A stretch of DNA of 64,000 nucleotides, from NCBI RefSeq assembly GCF_007830545.1, contig NZ_VLLF01000001.1, positions 620,001-684,000 on the forward strand. The letters are read 5' to 3'. The notes under the pieces are model-generated. The model had not been told where the DNA came from, did no database searches, and was given only the letters and a program-made list of their open reading frames with translations. This document shows, piece by piece, positions 1 through 9,095 of the stretch. The DNA is from Roseibium hamelinense. GTDB taxonomy: Bacteria; Pseudomonadota; Alphaproteobacteria; Rhizobiales; Stappiaceae. Position 1 is the first letter of the stretch, and the number at the start of each line of letters is the position of its first letter. Made by a program: the position numbers and the translations under genes.

Positions 1-17
1 CGCGCCCTGCGCCCGCT

Positions 18-91
18 TGGGGAATAGGTTAACGGTAGACCCGCGGACTCTGACTCCGTTAGTCCTGGTTCGAATCCAGGTTCCCCAGCCA
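18..91 (+). tRNA. tRNA-Gln (CTG)
   Basis: A complete cloverleaf can be drawn. The 7-bp acceptor stem pairs 18-24 with 81-87, and the discriminator G at 88 is followed by an encoded CCA at 89-91. The anticodon stem 43-47/55-59 encloses a 7-base loop with anticodon CTG at 50-52. The T loop carries GTTCGAATC. The anticodon context GGACTCTGACTCC is characteristic of tRNA-Gln. It faces the 3' end of the rfb operon. Confidence 0.96.
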
Positions 92-123
92 AACGTCCTT
101 TTTCATATTTTGCAGCCGGGCGT

Positions 124-996
124 TTAGCCACGGCTGGCCAGCAATTGCATGAGATATTCGCCGTAGCCGTTTTTCTTCATCGGCTCCGCCAGGGCTTCAA
201 GCTCGGCACTGCCGATCCATCCATTGTCAAACGCGATTTCTTCCGGAACCGAGATGCGCAGGCCCTGCCGTTTTTCAATGGTTTGAACATAATTCGATGC
301 TTCAACCAGGCTGTCATGCGTACCGGTGTCAAACCATGCAAAGCCGCGGCCCAGCTGTTGGACCGTCAGCTGCCCGGCCACCAGATAGTGGTTGTTGACA
401 TCGGTGATCTCAAGCTCACCCCGCGCACTCGGCTTAATTGACCCGGCAATATCAACAACCTGATTATCGTAAAAGTAGATCCCGGTCACCGCCCAATTTG
501 ATTTCGGCGTGCTTGGTTTTTCTTCTATGGAAACGGCCCGGCCTCCTCTTTCGAATTCGACCACGCCATACCGTTCCGGCTCCCGCACATGATATCCAAA
601 AACGGTGGCGCCATGTGACTGTGCCGCAGCCTGGCGCAGCTTCTGCGTCAGGCCGTGGCCGTAAAAGATGTTGTCTCCCAACACCAGTGCGCAGCTGTCA
701 TCGCCGATGAACTGCCGGCCAATCAAGAATGCCTGCGCAAGCCCGTCCGGGCTCGGCTGCACCGCATATTGCAGGTCCAATCCCCATTGCGACCCGTCCT
801 GCAACAATGCCCGGAAATTTGACTGATCATTCGGCGTTGTGATGACCAGAATATCGCGTATCCCGGCAAGCATCAGACAGGACAACGGATAATAGATCAT
901 AGGCTTGTCATAGACGGGCAAAAGCTGTTTCGATATGGCCCGCGTAATGGGATGAAGCCGGGTCCCGCTCCCACCGGCCAGAATAATGCCCTTCAT
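124..996 (-). CDS. rfbA: Glucose-1-phosphate thymidylyltransferase (RmlA)
   Basis: Makes dTDP-glucose from glucose-1-phosphate and dTTP, the first step of dTDP-L-rhamnose synthesis in the cytoplasm. The 290-residue product has the nucleotidyltransferase signature GGSGTRLHP at residues 8-16, K23, the Mg-binding D108 in LGDN, EEKP near 160 and the late WFDTGTH motif. Length matches the family (about 290). The frame can be extended five codons upstream to a TTG, but the ATG at 996 is preceded by GAGGGA and fits the family N terminus. It is the last gene of the rfbC-B-D-A operon, 25 bases after rfbD. Very secure. Confidence 0.96.
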   Translation of the reverse strand: MKGIILAGGSGTRLHPITRAISKQLLPVYDKPMIYYPLSCLMLAGIRDILVITTPNDQSNFRALLQDGSQWGLDLQYAVQPSPDGLAQAFLIGRQFIGDDSCALVLGDNIFYGHGLTQKLRQAAAQSHGATVFGYHVREPERYGVVEFERGGRAVSIEEKPSTPKSNWAVTGIYFYDNQVVDIAGSIKPSARGELEITDVNNHYLVAGQLTVQQLGRGFAWFDTGTHDSLVEASNYVQTIEKRQGLRISVPEEIAFDNGWIGSAELEALAEPMKKNGYGEYLMQLLASRG

Positions 997-1021
997 ATTC
1001 CATTCCCTCAATTGTCTGATG

Positions 1022-1912
1022 TCAGGGCTTCAAACAGCCGTCCAGCATTCTCGCTAGACTCTCTTCCCAACGCGGCATTCGATATCCATAAGTGTGAGCA
1101 AACCGGCTGCAATCCAGCACAGAATTTGCCGGCCTTGGCGCAGCCGCCGGATACTCGGCACTTGAGATCTTGTTCAAGACACGGGGAACCTGAAACCCTC
1201 TCGCACGTGCGTGGCGAAAAATAGCCTCGGCGAACCCATGCCAACTTGTTTGTCCGTCCCCTGCACAGTGAAATGTCCCGAAGAACTCTCTGTCCTCTGC
1301 ACGGTGATGCCGTTTTCCTGCTGCAGCAAACACCGCTCCGGCAAGATCGCCGGCCCATGTCGGGCAGCCGACCTGATCTGCGACAACGGACACTTCCTCC
1401 CGTTCAGTGGCCAGGCGGAGCATCGTCTTGACGAAATTGTTCCCGTCAAGTCCGTACACCCATGAGGTTCTCAAAATGATATGCCGGTCAAGATGCCGGC
1501 GTATCGCCTGTTCGCCAGCTTCTTTGCTGCGTCCATAAACACCAAGCGGAGCAACTTCGTCCGACTCGGTATACGCTCCGGTCTTCTTTCCATCAAACAC
1601 ATAGTCCGTCGACAAGTGCACGAGAACTGCACCTTGGCGGGCACAGGCTTCAGCCAGATAACCGGGCCCTTCCGCATTGACCGCAAGAGCCTTTTCGGGT
1701 TCGCTTTCAGCCCGGTCCACAGCCGTGTAAGCCGCTGCATTCACCACCACATCCGGTTTTAAACGCAGAACGCTGTCTTCGACGGCCTGTTGATTGGTGA
1801 TATCAAGATCGGACCTCGTAAGCGCGGTCGCTGCAAGCCCCTGTTCGGATGCGCCCCGCACAAGTTGGCGGCCGACCTGACCGTTCGCCCCGAGAACAAG
1901 CATACCCGTCAT
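1022..1912 (-). CDS. rfbD: dTDP-4-dehydrorhamnose reductase (RmlD)
   Basis: The final NAD(P)H-dependent reduction giving dTDP-L-rhamnose. The 296-residue short-chain dehydrogenase has the Rossmann motif GANGQVG at 8-14, the catalytic STD at 101-103 and the YxxxK pair Y126/K130. Its ATG overlaps the TGA of rfbB by four bases (ATGA), so the two are probably translationally coupled. Length is typical. The product likely feeds lipopolysaccharide or exopolysaccharide rhamnosylation, although no glycosyltransferase lies in this window. Confidence 0.95.
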   Translation of the reverse strand: MTGMLVLGANGQVGRQLVRGASEQGLAATALTRSDLDITNQQAVEDSVLRLKPDVVVNAAAYTAVDRAESEPEKALAVNAEGPGYLAEACARQGAVLVHLSTDYVFDGKKTGAYTESDEVAPLGVYGRSKEAGEQAIRRHLDRHIILRTSWVYGLDGNNFVKTMLRLATEREEVSVVADQVGCPTWAGDLAGAVFAAAGKRHHRAEDREFFGTFHCAGDGQTSWHGFAEAIFRHARARGFQVPRVLNKISSAEYPAAAPRPANSVLDCSRFAHTYGYRMPRWEESLARMLDGCLKP

Positions 1913-2982
1913 TGCAGCGCCTCAGACCGGCGGGAGGTCGACAGCCCAAGGCGTTGACCGCGGTACGAACCATCCAGGATGGCTTGCCACCAGCCATGGT
2001 TCTTCAGATACCAATCGACGGTGGCTTCCAGTCCGGCATCAAACGTGGTGTCCGGTGCCCAGCCCAGTTCCGAGCGGATCTTGGAAATATCCATCGCGTA
2101 CCTGGCATCGTGTCCCGGACGGTCTTCAACAAAGGTAATAAGCTCATTGCGGCTGGTTTTTGCCGGTGCGCGCGTGTCCAACAACCGGCAGATCTGCCGC
2201 ACCACATCGAGATTTGTTTTTTCGGCCTCTCCGCCGATGTTGTAGGTCTCGCCAGCACGGCCGCGTTCGAACACGGTCCACAACGCCTTGGCATGATCTT
2301 CCACAAACAGCCAGTCGCGGATATTGGCTCCATTGCCGTAGACCGGCAGCGGTTTTCCGGAGTATCCGTTCAAGATCATCAAGGGTATGAGCTTTTCCGG
2401 GAACTGGAAGGGACCGTAATTGTTGCTGCAATTGGTTGTGATAACCGGCAGCCCGTAGGTGTGGTGCCACGCCCGGACCAAATGATCAGAGGATGCTTTG
2501 GACGCGGAATAGGGTGAATTGGGCTGGTAGGGAGTGTCCTCCCGGAACAGGCCCTTTGGCCCCAATGTCCCGTAGACTTCGTCGGTCGACACGTGAAGAA
2601 ACCGGAATCTATCCTTCTGGACAGCCGGCAAACCCGACCAATAGGCACGGCAAGCCTCGAGCAACGCATATGTCCCAACCACGTTGGTCGAAATAAAATC
2701 CGCCGGACCATCGATTGAGCGGTCAACGTGGCTTTCAGCAGCCAAGTGCAACACGCCGTCAGGCTTTTCGATGTCCAGCAGGGATGACATCTTCTTCTCA
2801 TCGCGGATGTCAGCATGGACGAATTTGTGCAACGGCGATGCCAAAACCGGTTCGAGCGAAGACAGGTTTCCCGCGTAGGTCAGCGCATCGACTGTCACCA
2901 CCGAGTGGTGTTGTTCTTTCACCAAATAACGAACAACAGCAGATCCAATGAAACCGGCTCCGCCTGTGACAACAACCTTCAT
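1909..2982 (-). CDS. rfbB: dTDP-glucose 4,6-dehydratase (RmlB)
   Basis: Converts dTDP-glucose to dTDP-4-keto-6-deoxyglucose using tightly bound NAD+. The 357-residue extended SDR protein shows GGAGFIGS at 7-14, the catalytic triad region STDEVYG at 132-138 (D134, E135) and YSASK at 158-162. It is the second gene of the operon, 114 bases downstream of rfbC and overlapping rfbD by four bases. Length and all key residues are as expected. Confidence 0.96.
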   Translation of the reverse strand: MKVVVTGGAGFIGSAVVRYLVKEQHHSVVTVDALTYAGNLSSLEPVLASPLHKFVHADIRDEKKMSSLLDIEKPDGVLHLAAESHVDRSIDGPADFISTNVVGTYALLEACRAYWSGLPAVQKDRFRFLHVSTDEVYGTLGPKGLFREDTPYQPNSPYSASKASSDHLVRAWHHTYGLPVITTNCSNNYGPFQFPEKLIPLMILNGYSGKPLPVYGNGANIRDWLFVEDHAKALWTVFERGRAGETYNIGGEAEKTNLDVVRQICRLLDTRAPAKTSRNELITFVEDRPGHDARYAMDISKIRSELGWAPDTTFDAGLEATVDWYLKNHGWWQAILDGSYRGQRLGLSTSRRSEALQ

Positions 2983-3096
2983 GCCTCATCAGCTCCGCAT
3001 TTGACGGACAGGCCTGTTCCCGTCTGGAACGGGCGGCGCCCGAAAGGGAAAAGCCGATGCCCGTTTCCAATGTGACGAAGGCGTGTGGGTGTCTGG

Positions 3097-3672
3097 CTAG
3101 GAAATGCTGTTGAGAACAAGCGGAAGGTCCTTTTCAGGGTCAAACTGGAAAAACTGCGGAAGATCCTTAAGTCGGGGATGCGTGCGGTCCTTGTCGGACA
3201 AATGCGCATCAGCTTCGGCAACGCCCCAATCAATGCCAAGATCGGGATCGTTCCACAAAAGGCCTTTGTCGTGGTCCGGCGCGTAGTTTGCCGACACCTT
3301 GTAGAGCACCTCAGTCTCCGGCTCCAAGGTAATCAAGCCATGGGCAAACCCGGCTGGCACCAATATCTGACGCCAGTTGTCTGCCGAGATCGTGGCGCAA
3401 ACATGCTGACCATAGGTCGGTGATCCACACCGAATATCAACCGCCACATCGAGAATTGCACCGCGGGTCACACGGACCAGCTTGTGTTGCGCAAAAGGCG
3501 GCGTCTGGAAGTGCAAACCCCGCACCGTATGTTTGGCCGCAGAAAACGCATGATTGTCCTGAACGAAATCAATGGACACTCCCGCTGCTTCAAGCTGGCT
3601 TTTTTTATAAGTCTCGGAAAAGAAACCGCGCGCGTCGCCGTGCTTTTTCGGGATTACAATAAAGGGATTCAC
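3097..3672 (-). CDS. rfbC: dTDP-4-dehydrorhamnose 3,5-epimerase (RmlC)
   Basis: A cupin epimerase acting at C3 and C5 of dTDP-4-keto-6-deoxyglucose. From a GTG start at 3672 the product is 191 residues, the usual family length. It carries RGFFSE at 15-20, the catalytic His in RGLHFQ (H54) and the late YKVSANYAPDHDKG segment with the active-site Tyr. The open frame continues upstream to a TTG at 3885 (262 residues), but it contains no ATG and the extra 71 residues look unlike RmlC, so I prefer the GTG. It would be the first gene of the rhamnose operon. Function is secure, the start is not. Confidence 0.9.
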   Translation of the reverse strand: MNPFIVIPKKHGDARGFFSETYKKSQLEAAGVSIDFVQDNHAFSAAKHTVRGLHFQTPPFAQHKLVRVTRGAILDVAVDIRCGSPTYGQHVCATISADNWRQILVPAGFAHGLITLEPETEVLYKVSANYAPDHDKGLLWNDPDLGIDWGVAEADAHLSDKDRTHPRLKDLPQFFQFDPEKDLPLVLNSIS

Positions 3673-3954
3673 ATCATTTCCCGGTCTGAAGCCTGTCTCG
3701 TGTTCCCGGCCATTCCTAAACGCATGACAGCATTTGGCAAGATCGGCCAAGGTAAATCTGTGTGCGACCAGCCCGTCCCGCCCGGCGGTCGCCCGGGTTC
3801 TCTGCAAAAATGTGCTGGCGGCTTGCTCGTAGAAAGCGACGGGTTTGTCTTGACGGGCGGCGCGGGGTTTGCGATTTACCGACAAAACTTGAGAAAATGA
3901 TGTAGGTTTCGGTCAAGCTGCGACAGAACCGGAGCAAACCTGACAGGCCAGAGC
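3673..3954. other. Divergent intergenic region rfbC / iron permease
   Basis: If rfbC starts at the GTG, about 280 bases separate it from the plus-strand permease gene. The rfbC frame stays open upstream to a TTG at 3885, which could instead be an N-terminal extension. I see no ICE box, no clear hairpin and no convincing small gene. It presumably holds promoters for both genes. Confidence 0.4.
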
Positions 3955-5709
3955 ATGGTTCGCTCTGGCGCTTTGACACTTGAGGGCATTCCCCTGACCG
4001 ACGTTGCAAATGTGTACCGCTCCGGGGCACCAAAAATCCGTCCGACCCGGAAAACCGGCGATACCCCATTCTTGAAATACGGCGCCTATCTGGCTGCCGG
4101 CCTGTGTCTTTTGCCCATGGTCGCCGTCGCGCTTGCGGCTGCAACCGGCTCCCTGGAAACCTTGCGCCACCTCGCCGACACCGTCCTGATGCGCTACACG
4201 ATTACAACCGTGCAGCTGGTTGTGCTGGTTGCGGTCATGACGACCGTTATCGGTGTCGGCGCGGCCTGGCTCGTGACCATGACGCGGTTTCCAGGTGTTC
4301 GGGTGTTCGAGGTGGCGCTCGCCCTTCCCTTCGCGTTTCCCGCTTACGTGATGGCCTATGCTTATACCGATTTCCTGGATCACCCGGGCGCTGTTCAGAC
4401 CGCGCTTCGCGATCTGACCGGTTGGGGACCGCGCGATTACTGGTTTCCCGAGGTCCGCAGCACGGGCGGAGCGGCGCTTATGCTGGCGCTTGTTTTGTAC
4501 CCTTATGTCTATCTGCTCGCCCGTGCGGCTTTCATGCAGGAGTCGGCCACCGCAACGCTTGCCGCCAGGTCCATGGGACGCAATGCCTGGGGCGCATTTT
4601 GGAGCGTTTCGCTGCCCATGGCGCGGCCCGCGATTGCCGGAGGTGTGCTCTTGGCGGTCATGGAAACAATCGCCGATTTTGGGACGGTGAGCTATTTCGG
4701 CGTTCAGACATTCGCAACAGGCATCTATACGAGCTGGTTTTCGCTTGCTGACCGGGGCGGCGCCGCGCAGCTGGCTCTTTGTCTTTTGGTTTTTGCTCTG
4801 TTTTTGGCCGTGTTGGAGCGGGTACAGCGCGGAAAAGCGCAAAACCACGACGCCGGAAAGCGGTTCGAGCGGTGTCCTCCCGTACCGTTGAAAGGATGGG
4901 CCCGTTTTGGCGCAATTCTGTTTTGCGCTGCCCCTGTGCTGTTCGGTTTCGTCCTGCCGCTGGTGCTTCTGTTCACGATGGGCCTCCGGTCAGAGCAAGA
5001 CCTGTTTTCCGCGCGATATATCGGCTTCATCACGAATTCGGTGACGCTTGCCGGCGTCGCCGCAGTGGTCACCGTAGTTGGAGCACTGCTGATTTCCTTT
5101 AACCAGCGTCTGCATGCCGGCAAACGCGCCACCTGGGCCGCCCACACCGCACGGATCGGATATGCGGTTCCCGGTGGTGTCATCGCGGTGGGGCTTCTGG
5201 TGCCGTTTGCCTTCTTTGACAATTGGGTGGACGCGCTCGCCCGTACCTATTTCGGCATCTCCACCGGACTGATCTTCACCGGAACCATCACGGTTCTCGT
5301 CATGGCATATACGGTGCGGTTCATGGCCGCTGCACTCAATTCTCTCGAGGGCGGCATGACCACCATCAAACCGAGCGTCGATGCTGTCTCCCGCACCCTC
5401 GGGCAATCTCCGATGAAAATGTTATGGCGGGTGCATCTCCCGCTCTTGAGACCAAGCCTGCTGACGGCTCTTTTGATCGTGTTTGTCGATGTCATGAAAG
5501 AACTTCCGGCGACGTTGATCATGCGGCCGTTCAATTTCGATACGCTTGCTGTTCAAGCGCACCGGCTGGCGGCGGACGAGCGGCTTTCGGGAGCTGCCGT
5601 TCCGTCTCTGGTCATTGTCGCGATCGGCCTGTTGCCGGTGTTTCTTGTGTGCCGCAATCTTGCCCGCCCGCATTCGTCAACTAGCCGCTCGTCCGGCACC
5701 GGCGCGTAG
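3955..5709 (+). CDS. fbpB: Iron(III) ABC transporter permease (FbpB/SfuB-like)
   Basis: Inner-membrane channel of a ferric-iron uptake ABC transporter. The 584-residue protein is a tandem duplication of the six-helix binding-protein-dependent permease domain. Each half has an EAA-type coupling loop: AARSMGRNAWGAFW with METIADFGTVSYFG in the first, and VSRTLGQSPMKMLWRVHLP with DVMKELPATL in the second. This double-length form is typical of FbpB. The start is uncertain: the ATG at 3955 has only a weak ribosome-binding site, and a GTG lies further in. It is convergent with the binding-protein gene. No ATPase gene is present in the window, so FbpC must be encoded elsewhere. Iron specificity is inferred from the neighbour. 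Confidence 0.88.
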   Translation: MVRSGALTLEGIPLTDVANVYRSGAPKIRPTRKTGDTPFLKYGAYLAAGLCLLPMVAVALAAATGSLETLRHLADTVLMRYTITTVQLVVLVAVMTTVIGVGAAWLVTMTRFPGVRVFEVALALPFAFPAYVMAYAYTDFLDHPGAVQTALRDLTGWGPRDYWFPEVRSTGGAALMLALVLYPYVYLLARAAFMQESATATLAARSMGRNAWGAFWSVSLPMARPAIAGGVLLAVMETIADFGTVSYFGVQTFATGIYTSWFSLADRGGAAQLALCLLVFALFLAVLERVQRGKAQNHDAGKRFERCPPVPLKGWARFGAILFCAAPVLFGFVLPLVLLFTMGLRSEQDLFSARYIGFITNSVTLAGVAAVVTVVGALLISFNQRLHAGKRATWAAHTARIGYAVPGGVIAVGLLVPFAFFDNWVDALARTYFGISTGLIFTGTITVLVMAYTVRFMAAALNSLEGGMTTIKPSVDAVSRTLGQSPMKMLWRVHLPLLRPSLLTALLIVFVDVMKELPATLIMRPFNFDTLAVQAHRLAADERLSGAAVPSLVIVAIGLLPVFLVCRNLARPHSSTSRSSGTGA

Positions 5710-5735
5710 GCGATCACACCAATTTGCCACCGAAC

Positions 5736-5767
5736 CAAAAAGCCTCCCGATGTTTCCACCGGGAGGC
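5736..5767 (-). terminator. Intrinsic terminator of the iron-binding protein gene
   Basis: The 7-bp perfect stem GCCTCCC (5742-5748) / GGGAGGC (5761-5767) is followed on the minus strand by a run of five T. It sits between the convergent permease and binding-protein genes and best serves the minus-strand gene. Confidence 0.85.
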
Positions 5768-5798
5768 ATGTAAGGCCGCCTTGCACGAGCCGGAACAG

Positions 5799-6830
5799 TT
5801 ACTTCCAATTGACCTCGTTGAGGATCTTCTGGGCTGCCGGGATGTTTGCGGCAATCGCGGACGCATCCACGTCGTCCGGCTTGAAGAAGCCGAGTTGCGC
5901 AACCGACGGGCTGATTGCAACACCGGGAGCTGCCGGATACTCGTCATTGCCCGCTGAGAAGTACTGCTGGGCCTGGTCGGAAGCCAGATACTCCAGGAAC
6001 TTGATGGCGTTTTCCTTGTTTGGCGCATGGGCTGCAACACCGCCGCCAGACAGGTTCATGTGGGCGCCAATGCCATCCTGGTTCGGAAACACCCAACCAA
6101 TCTGGTCAATGCTGTCGGAAACACCGTCAACCGGCTTGCGAATGGCGCGGGCAAAATAATAGGTGTTCGACATGGCAATGTCGCACTCGCCGGAGACGAT
6201 CCCGCGCAGCTGGTCGGTGTCGCCGCCTTGCGGATCCCGCGCGAAGTTGCCGACGACGGCGGCGGCCCAATCACGGACCTCTTCTTCGCCCATGTGCTCA
6301 ATCAACGCTGCCGTGATTGTCTGTGTGTAGACGTTCGAGGACGAGCGGATGCAGATTTGGCCTTCATATTTTGGATCAGCCAGATCCTGATAGGTCATCG
6401 GCGGCTCGGCGACGTCGTTTTTGTCATAAAACAGGATCCGGGCGCGCTGGGAAAAGCCAAACCATTGATTGTCATCGTCGCGCACATAGTCGGGAAGACG
6501 TGCTTCAAGAACATCTGACTCAATCGGTTGCAGGACGCCAGCCTCTTTGGCTCGCTCAAGACGGGATGTATCGACGGTCAGCAGAACATCGGCCGGGCTG
6601 TTCACGCCTTCAGCCTGCATGCGGGCAATAAGCTCGTCGGCATTTCCTTCGATCCGGTTGATCTTGATGCCGGTCGCCTCTTCGAAGTCGGAATAAAGGC
6701 GTTCATCGGTATCGTAGTGGCGGGACGAATACAGATTGACTTCGCCATTTGCCAAGGCCGCGGATGACGCCGACAGCAGCAGCGCAGCAACAAGGCCGGC
6801 GCTTGCAAAGGCGGTACGGGTATTCGGCAT
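5799..6830 (-). CDS. fbpA: Periplasmic iron(III)-binding protein (FutA/FbpA-like)
   Basis: Captures ferric iron in the periplasm for the adjacent permease. The 343-residue protein has a Sec signal peptide ending in ALA at residue 27, then the family opening VNLYSSRHYDTDERLY. The late motif NTYYFAR carries the paired tyrosines that ligate iron in this class, and CDIAMSNTYY matches the FutA/IdiA group. The gene ends at a strong intrinsic terminator shared with the convergent permease. An Irr-type ICE box lies about 150 bases upstream of its ATG, consistent with iron control. Family call is secure; the exact iron chemistry (free Fe3+ or citrate) cannot be read. Confidence 0.93.
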   Translation of the reverse strand: MPNTRTAFASAGLVAALLLSASSAALANGEVNLYSSRHYDTDERLYSDFEEATGIKINRIEGNADELIARMQAEGVNSPADVLLTVDTSRLERAKEAGVLQPIESDVLEARLPDYVRDDDNQWFGFSQRARILFYDKNDVAEPPMTYQDLADPKYEGQICIRSSSNVYTQTITAALIEHMGEEEVRDWAAAVVGNFARDPQGGDTDQLRGIVSGECDIAMSNTYYFARAIRKPVDGVSDSIDQIGWVFPNQDGIGAHMNLSGGGVAAHAPNKENAIKFLEYLASDQAQQYFSAGNDEYPAAPGVAISPSVAQLGFFKPDDVDASAIAANIPAAQKILNEVNWK

Positions 6831-6977
6831 ATATTTCTCCCTTTGAGTTTAAAACGGGTGGCCAAACCTGACCCAAACATTCCACTAAAGGATCCAGCGC
6901 CTGCGTCAAGGAAAATCGGAGAAAATACCTCAGGTTTCCATGGATCGCAGCCAAATGACCCTAAACGCCTGTTTTTG

Positions 6978-6994
6978 TTTAGAAAGATTCTAAT
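6978..6994. promoter_or_regulatory. ICE box (Irr-binding iron control element)
   Basis: The sequence is TTTAGAA, three bases, TTCTAAT. It matches the published rhizobial Irr consensus TTTAGAA-N3-TTCTAAA at 16 of 17 positions, counting the free spacer. It lies in the 288-base divergent gap between fbpA and the membrane/coiled-coil gene at 7119, about 150 and 125 bases from the two starts. Either or both could be the target. I saw no second copy in the gap. Confidence 0.75.
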
Positions 6995-7118
6995 TTTAGA
7001 TGCGCAGCGGACTTTCAGGCCTATTCAAAAAACTAAAAGCGCAGGTTTGCAAAGCGGTCCCCAACGTAGGAAGGTTGCACACAGACATTCCCCGCTTTGA
7101 AAGCCCCTGGATCATTTC

Positions 7119-7589
7119 ATGCGTCACACGTCCAACACCCTGACCCGCCGCATCCTGGCCTTGCCGGGCCAATTTCTGGTTGCCCTGATCAACGCGACGT
7201 CCATTTTGGTGATTGTCGCGGCTGTTCTGGTGATTGTCATGCTCAACCGCATTGAAACAGCAAGCGAAACGCTTGCAGCAGCAGCAACCGAAGCCGCTCT
7301 TGCACGGATGGAAATCGCGCCCGGCGATTTGAAGGCCAGGCTGGACGGGCTTGAAATGCGGATTGAAACTCTCACCCAGGCCCTTAAGAACCCGGATCTA
7401 CCGCAGGCTCCCGCCCTGCGTGAAGACCTGAACCGCCTCAACAACAACCTGGCGCAGCTGAATAAGTCTGCGCAAGCGCTGTCTGCCGCCGGACCGGAGC
7501 TGACCGAAAACGCTCTAAAGCAGGCAGGCAACAGTCTGACAGAGATCGTCCTGGCGTTGTCGAGGTGTTATTCCGGCACTGATCAATGA
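7119..7589 (+). CDS. Small membrane-anchored coiled-coil protein, unknown function
   Basis: The 156-residue product is not a family I can name. A short basic N terminus (RRILALPGQF) leads into one long hydrophobic segment at about 20-43. It is followed by an Ala/Glu/Leu-rich region with heptad-like spacing (about 46-145) predicted to be helical, and a short C terminus with one cysteine. Topology suggests a single-pass inner-membrane protein with a periplasmic or cytoplasmic coiled coil. It is divergent from fbpA with an Irr box between, so iron-responsive expression is possible. It lies tail-to-tail with ntrC. The final residues (LSRCYSGTDQ) break the helical pattern and could mark a frameshifted end. 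Confidence 0.65.
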   Translation: MRHTSNTLTRRILALPGQFLVALINATSILVIVAAVLVIVMLNRIETASETLAAAATEAALARMEIAPGDLKARLDGLEMRIETLTQALKNPDLPQAPALREDLNRLNNNLAQLNKSAQALSAAGPELTENALKQAGNSLTEIVLALSRCYSGTDQ

Positions 7590-7640
7590 CCCAGGCCGTT
7601 CACGCCTGAAAGAGCCATTTTCCGCAATCGTGCCCGCTGT

Positions 7641-9083
7641 TCATCGGGACGGGCGCAACACCTGAATGTCCAGATCCCTGATTTTTTTACGCAACGTGTT
7701 CCGATTGACGCCCAAAAGCTCCGCCGCCTTGATCTGGTTGCCCCGTGTTGCAGCCAGAGCCGCGCTGATCAGCGGGTATTCCACTTCGCGCAATATCCGG
7801 TGATACAGCCCCGGAGGCGGCAAGGCATCGCCGAAAGTATCGAAATATCCCGTCAGGAACCGCTCCACCGAGCCCCCCAAATTTGCAGCTTCTTCGCTTT
7901 CCTGCTCGATCGGAACCGTTGCCGGCTGGCTCAACTCATGTTCGAGCAGGCTTTCGCTGATGACATCCTGCGGGTAAAGCGCCGCGAGCCGCCGCACGAG
8001 ATTTTCCAGCTCACGCACATTGCCCGGCCATCGATACCGGCGCAGCAAATTGAGTGCCGCCTGATCCACCTGCTTAGCCGGCAGTCCCTCCTTTTCGGCA
8101 AGGGTAAAGAAATGCCGCACGAGATCGGGAATATCCTCGACACGCTCCCGCAGAGGCGGCAAGCGGATCGGCACGACGTTCAGGCGAAAGTAAAGGTCCT
8201 CACGGAAAAGCCCTTGATTGATCAGATGGCGCAAGTCCTTGTTGGTGGCCGCAACGATCCGCACATCTGTTTTGATCGGTACGCGCCCGCCCACAGTGGT
8301 GTATTCGCCCTGTTGCAGGACACGCAGCAAGCGGGTCTGGGCTTCCATCGGCATGTCGCCGATCTCGTCCAGGAACAACGTTCCGCCATCTGCCTGCTCG
8401 AACCGGCCGGAACTGCGCACCTGTGCCCCGGTAAAAGCGCCTTTCTCGTGGCCGAAAAGCTCGGCCTCTATCAGGTCGCGCGGAATCGCCGCCATGTTGA
8501 TTGCCACAAACGGGCCATTGCGGCGCTTGCCGTAATCATGCAGTGCTTTGGCCACCAGTTCCTTGCCGGTCCCGGATTCGCCGTTGATCATGACGGTCAG
8601 ATCGGTTTGCATCAAACGGGCGAGGACCCGGTAGATCTCCTGCATGGCGGGAGACCTGCCAACCAGGGGCATCCCCTCGCCCATATCCTCATCGTCGTCG
8701 ACCGGACGGCGCACTTTCGGTTCTTCGAGCGCCCGGCCGACAATGCCGGTCAGTTCTTTCAGGTCGAACGGCTTTGGCAGATATTCATAGGCGCCCTTTT
8801 CGGAGGCCTTGATGGCCGTCATGAACGTGTTTTGAGCGCTCATCACAACAACAGGCAAATCGGGCCGCAGCTTTTTTATGCGCGGCAGAACATCAAAAAT
8901 GTTTTCGTCCGGCATCACCACATCGGTGATCACCAAATCACCATCGCCGGAACTGACCCAGCGCCAAAGCGTCGTCGCATTCGACGTCATCCGCACCGTG
9001 TATCCGGCGCGCGACAGCGCCTGGTTCAACACCGTACGGATAGCAGCATCATCATCGGCAACAAGGATCGTGCCAGTGGGCAT
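7641..9083 (-). CDS. ntrC: Nitrogen regulation response regulator NtrC
   Basis: Sigma-54-dependent activator of nitrogen assimilation genes. The 480 residues comprise a receiver domain (D54 phosphoacceptor, K104), an AAA+ domain with Walker A GESGTGKE at 168-175 and the sigma-54 contact loop GAFTGA at 215-220, and a C-terminal Fis-type helix-turn-helix ([16 protein letters not shown]). It follows ntrB by 12 bases. The order dusB-ntrB-ntrC is the classic alphaproteobacterial arrangement. The ntrYX pair often found next is absent here; the convergent membrane protein occupies that place. Confidence 0.97.
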   Translation of the reverse strand: MPTGTILVADDDAAIRTVLNQALSRAGYTVRMTSNATTLWRWVSSGDGDLVITDVVMPDENIFDVLPRIKKLRPDLPVVVMSAQNTFMTAIKASEKGAYEYLPKPFDLKELTGIVGRALEEPKVRRPVDDDEDMGEGMPLVGRSPAMQEIYRVLARLMQTDLTVMINGESGTGKELVAKALHDYGKRRNGPFVAINMAAIPRDLIEAELFGHEKGAFTGAQVRSSGRFEQADGGTLFLDEIGDMPMEAQTRLLRVLQQGEYTTVGGRVPIKTDVRIVAATNKDLRHLINQGLFREDLYFRLNVVPIRLPPLRERVEDIPDLVRHFFTLAEKEGLPAKQVDQAALNLLRRYRWPGNVRELENLVRRLAALYPQDVISESLLEHELSQPATVPIEQESEEAANLGGSVERFLTGYFDTFGDALPPPGLYHRILREVEYPLISAALAATRGNQIKAAELLGVNRNTLRKKIRDLDIQVLRPSR

Positions 9084-9095
9084 GGTCGATTGGTC

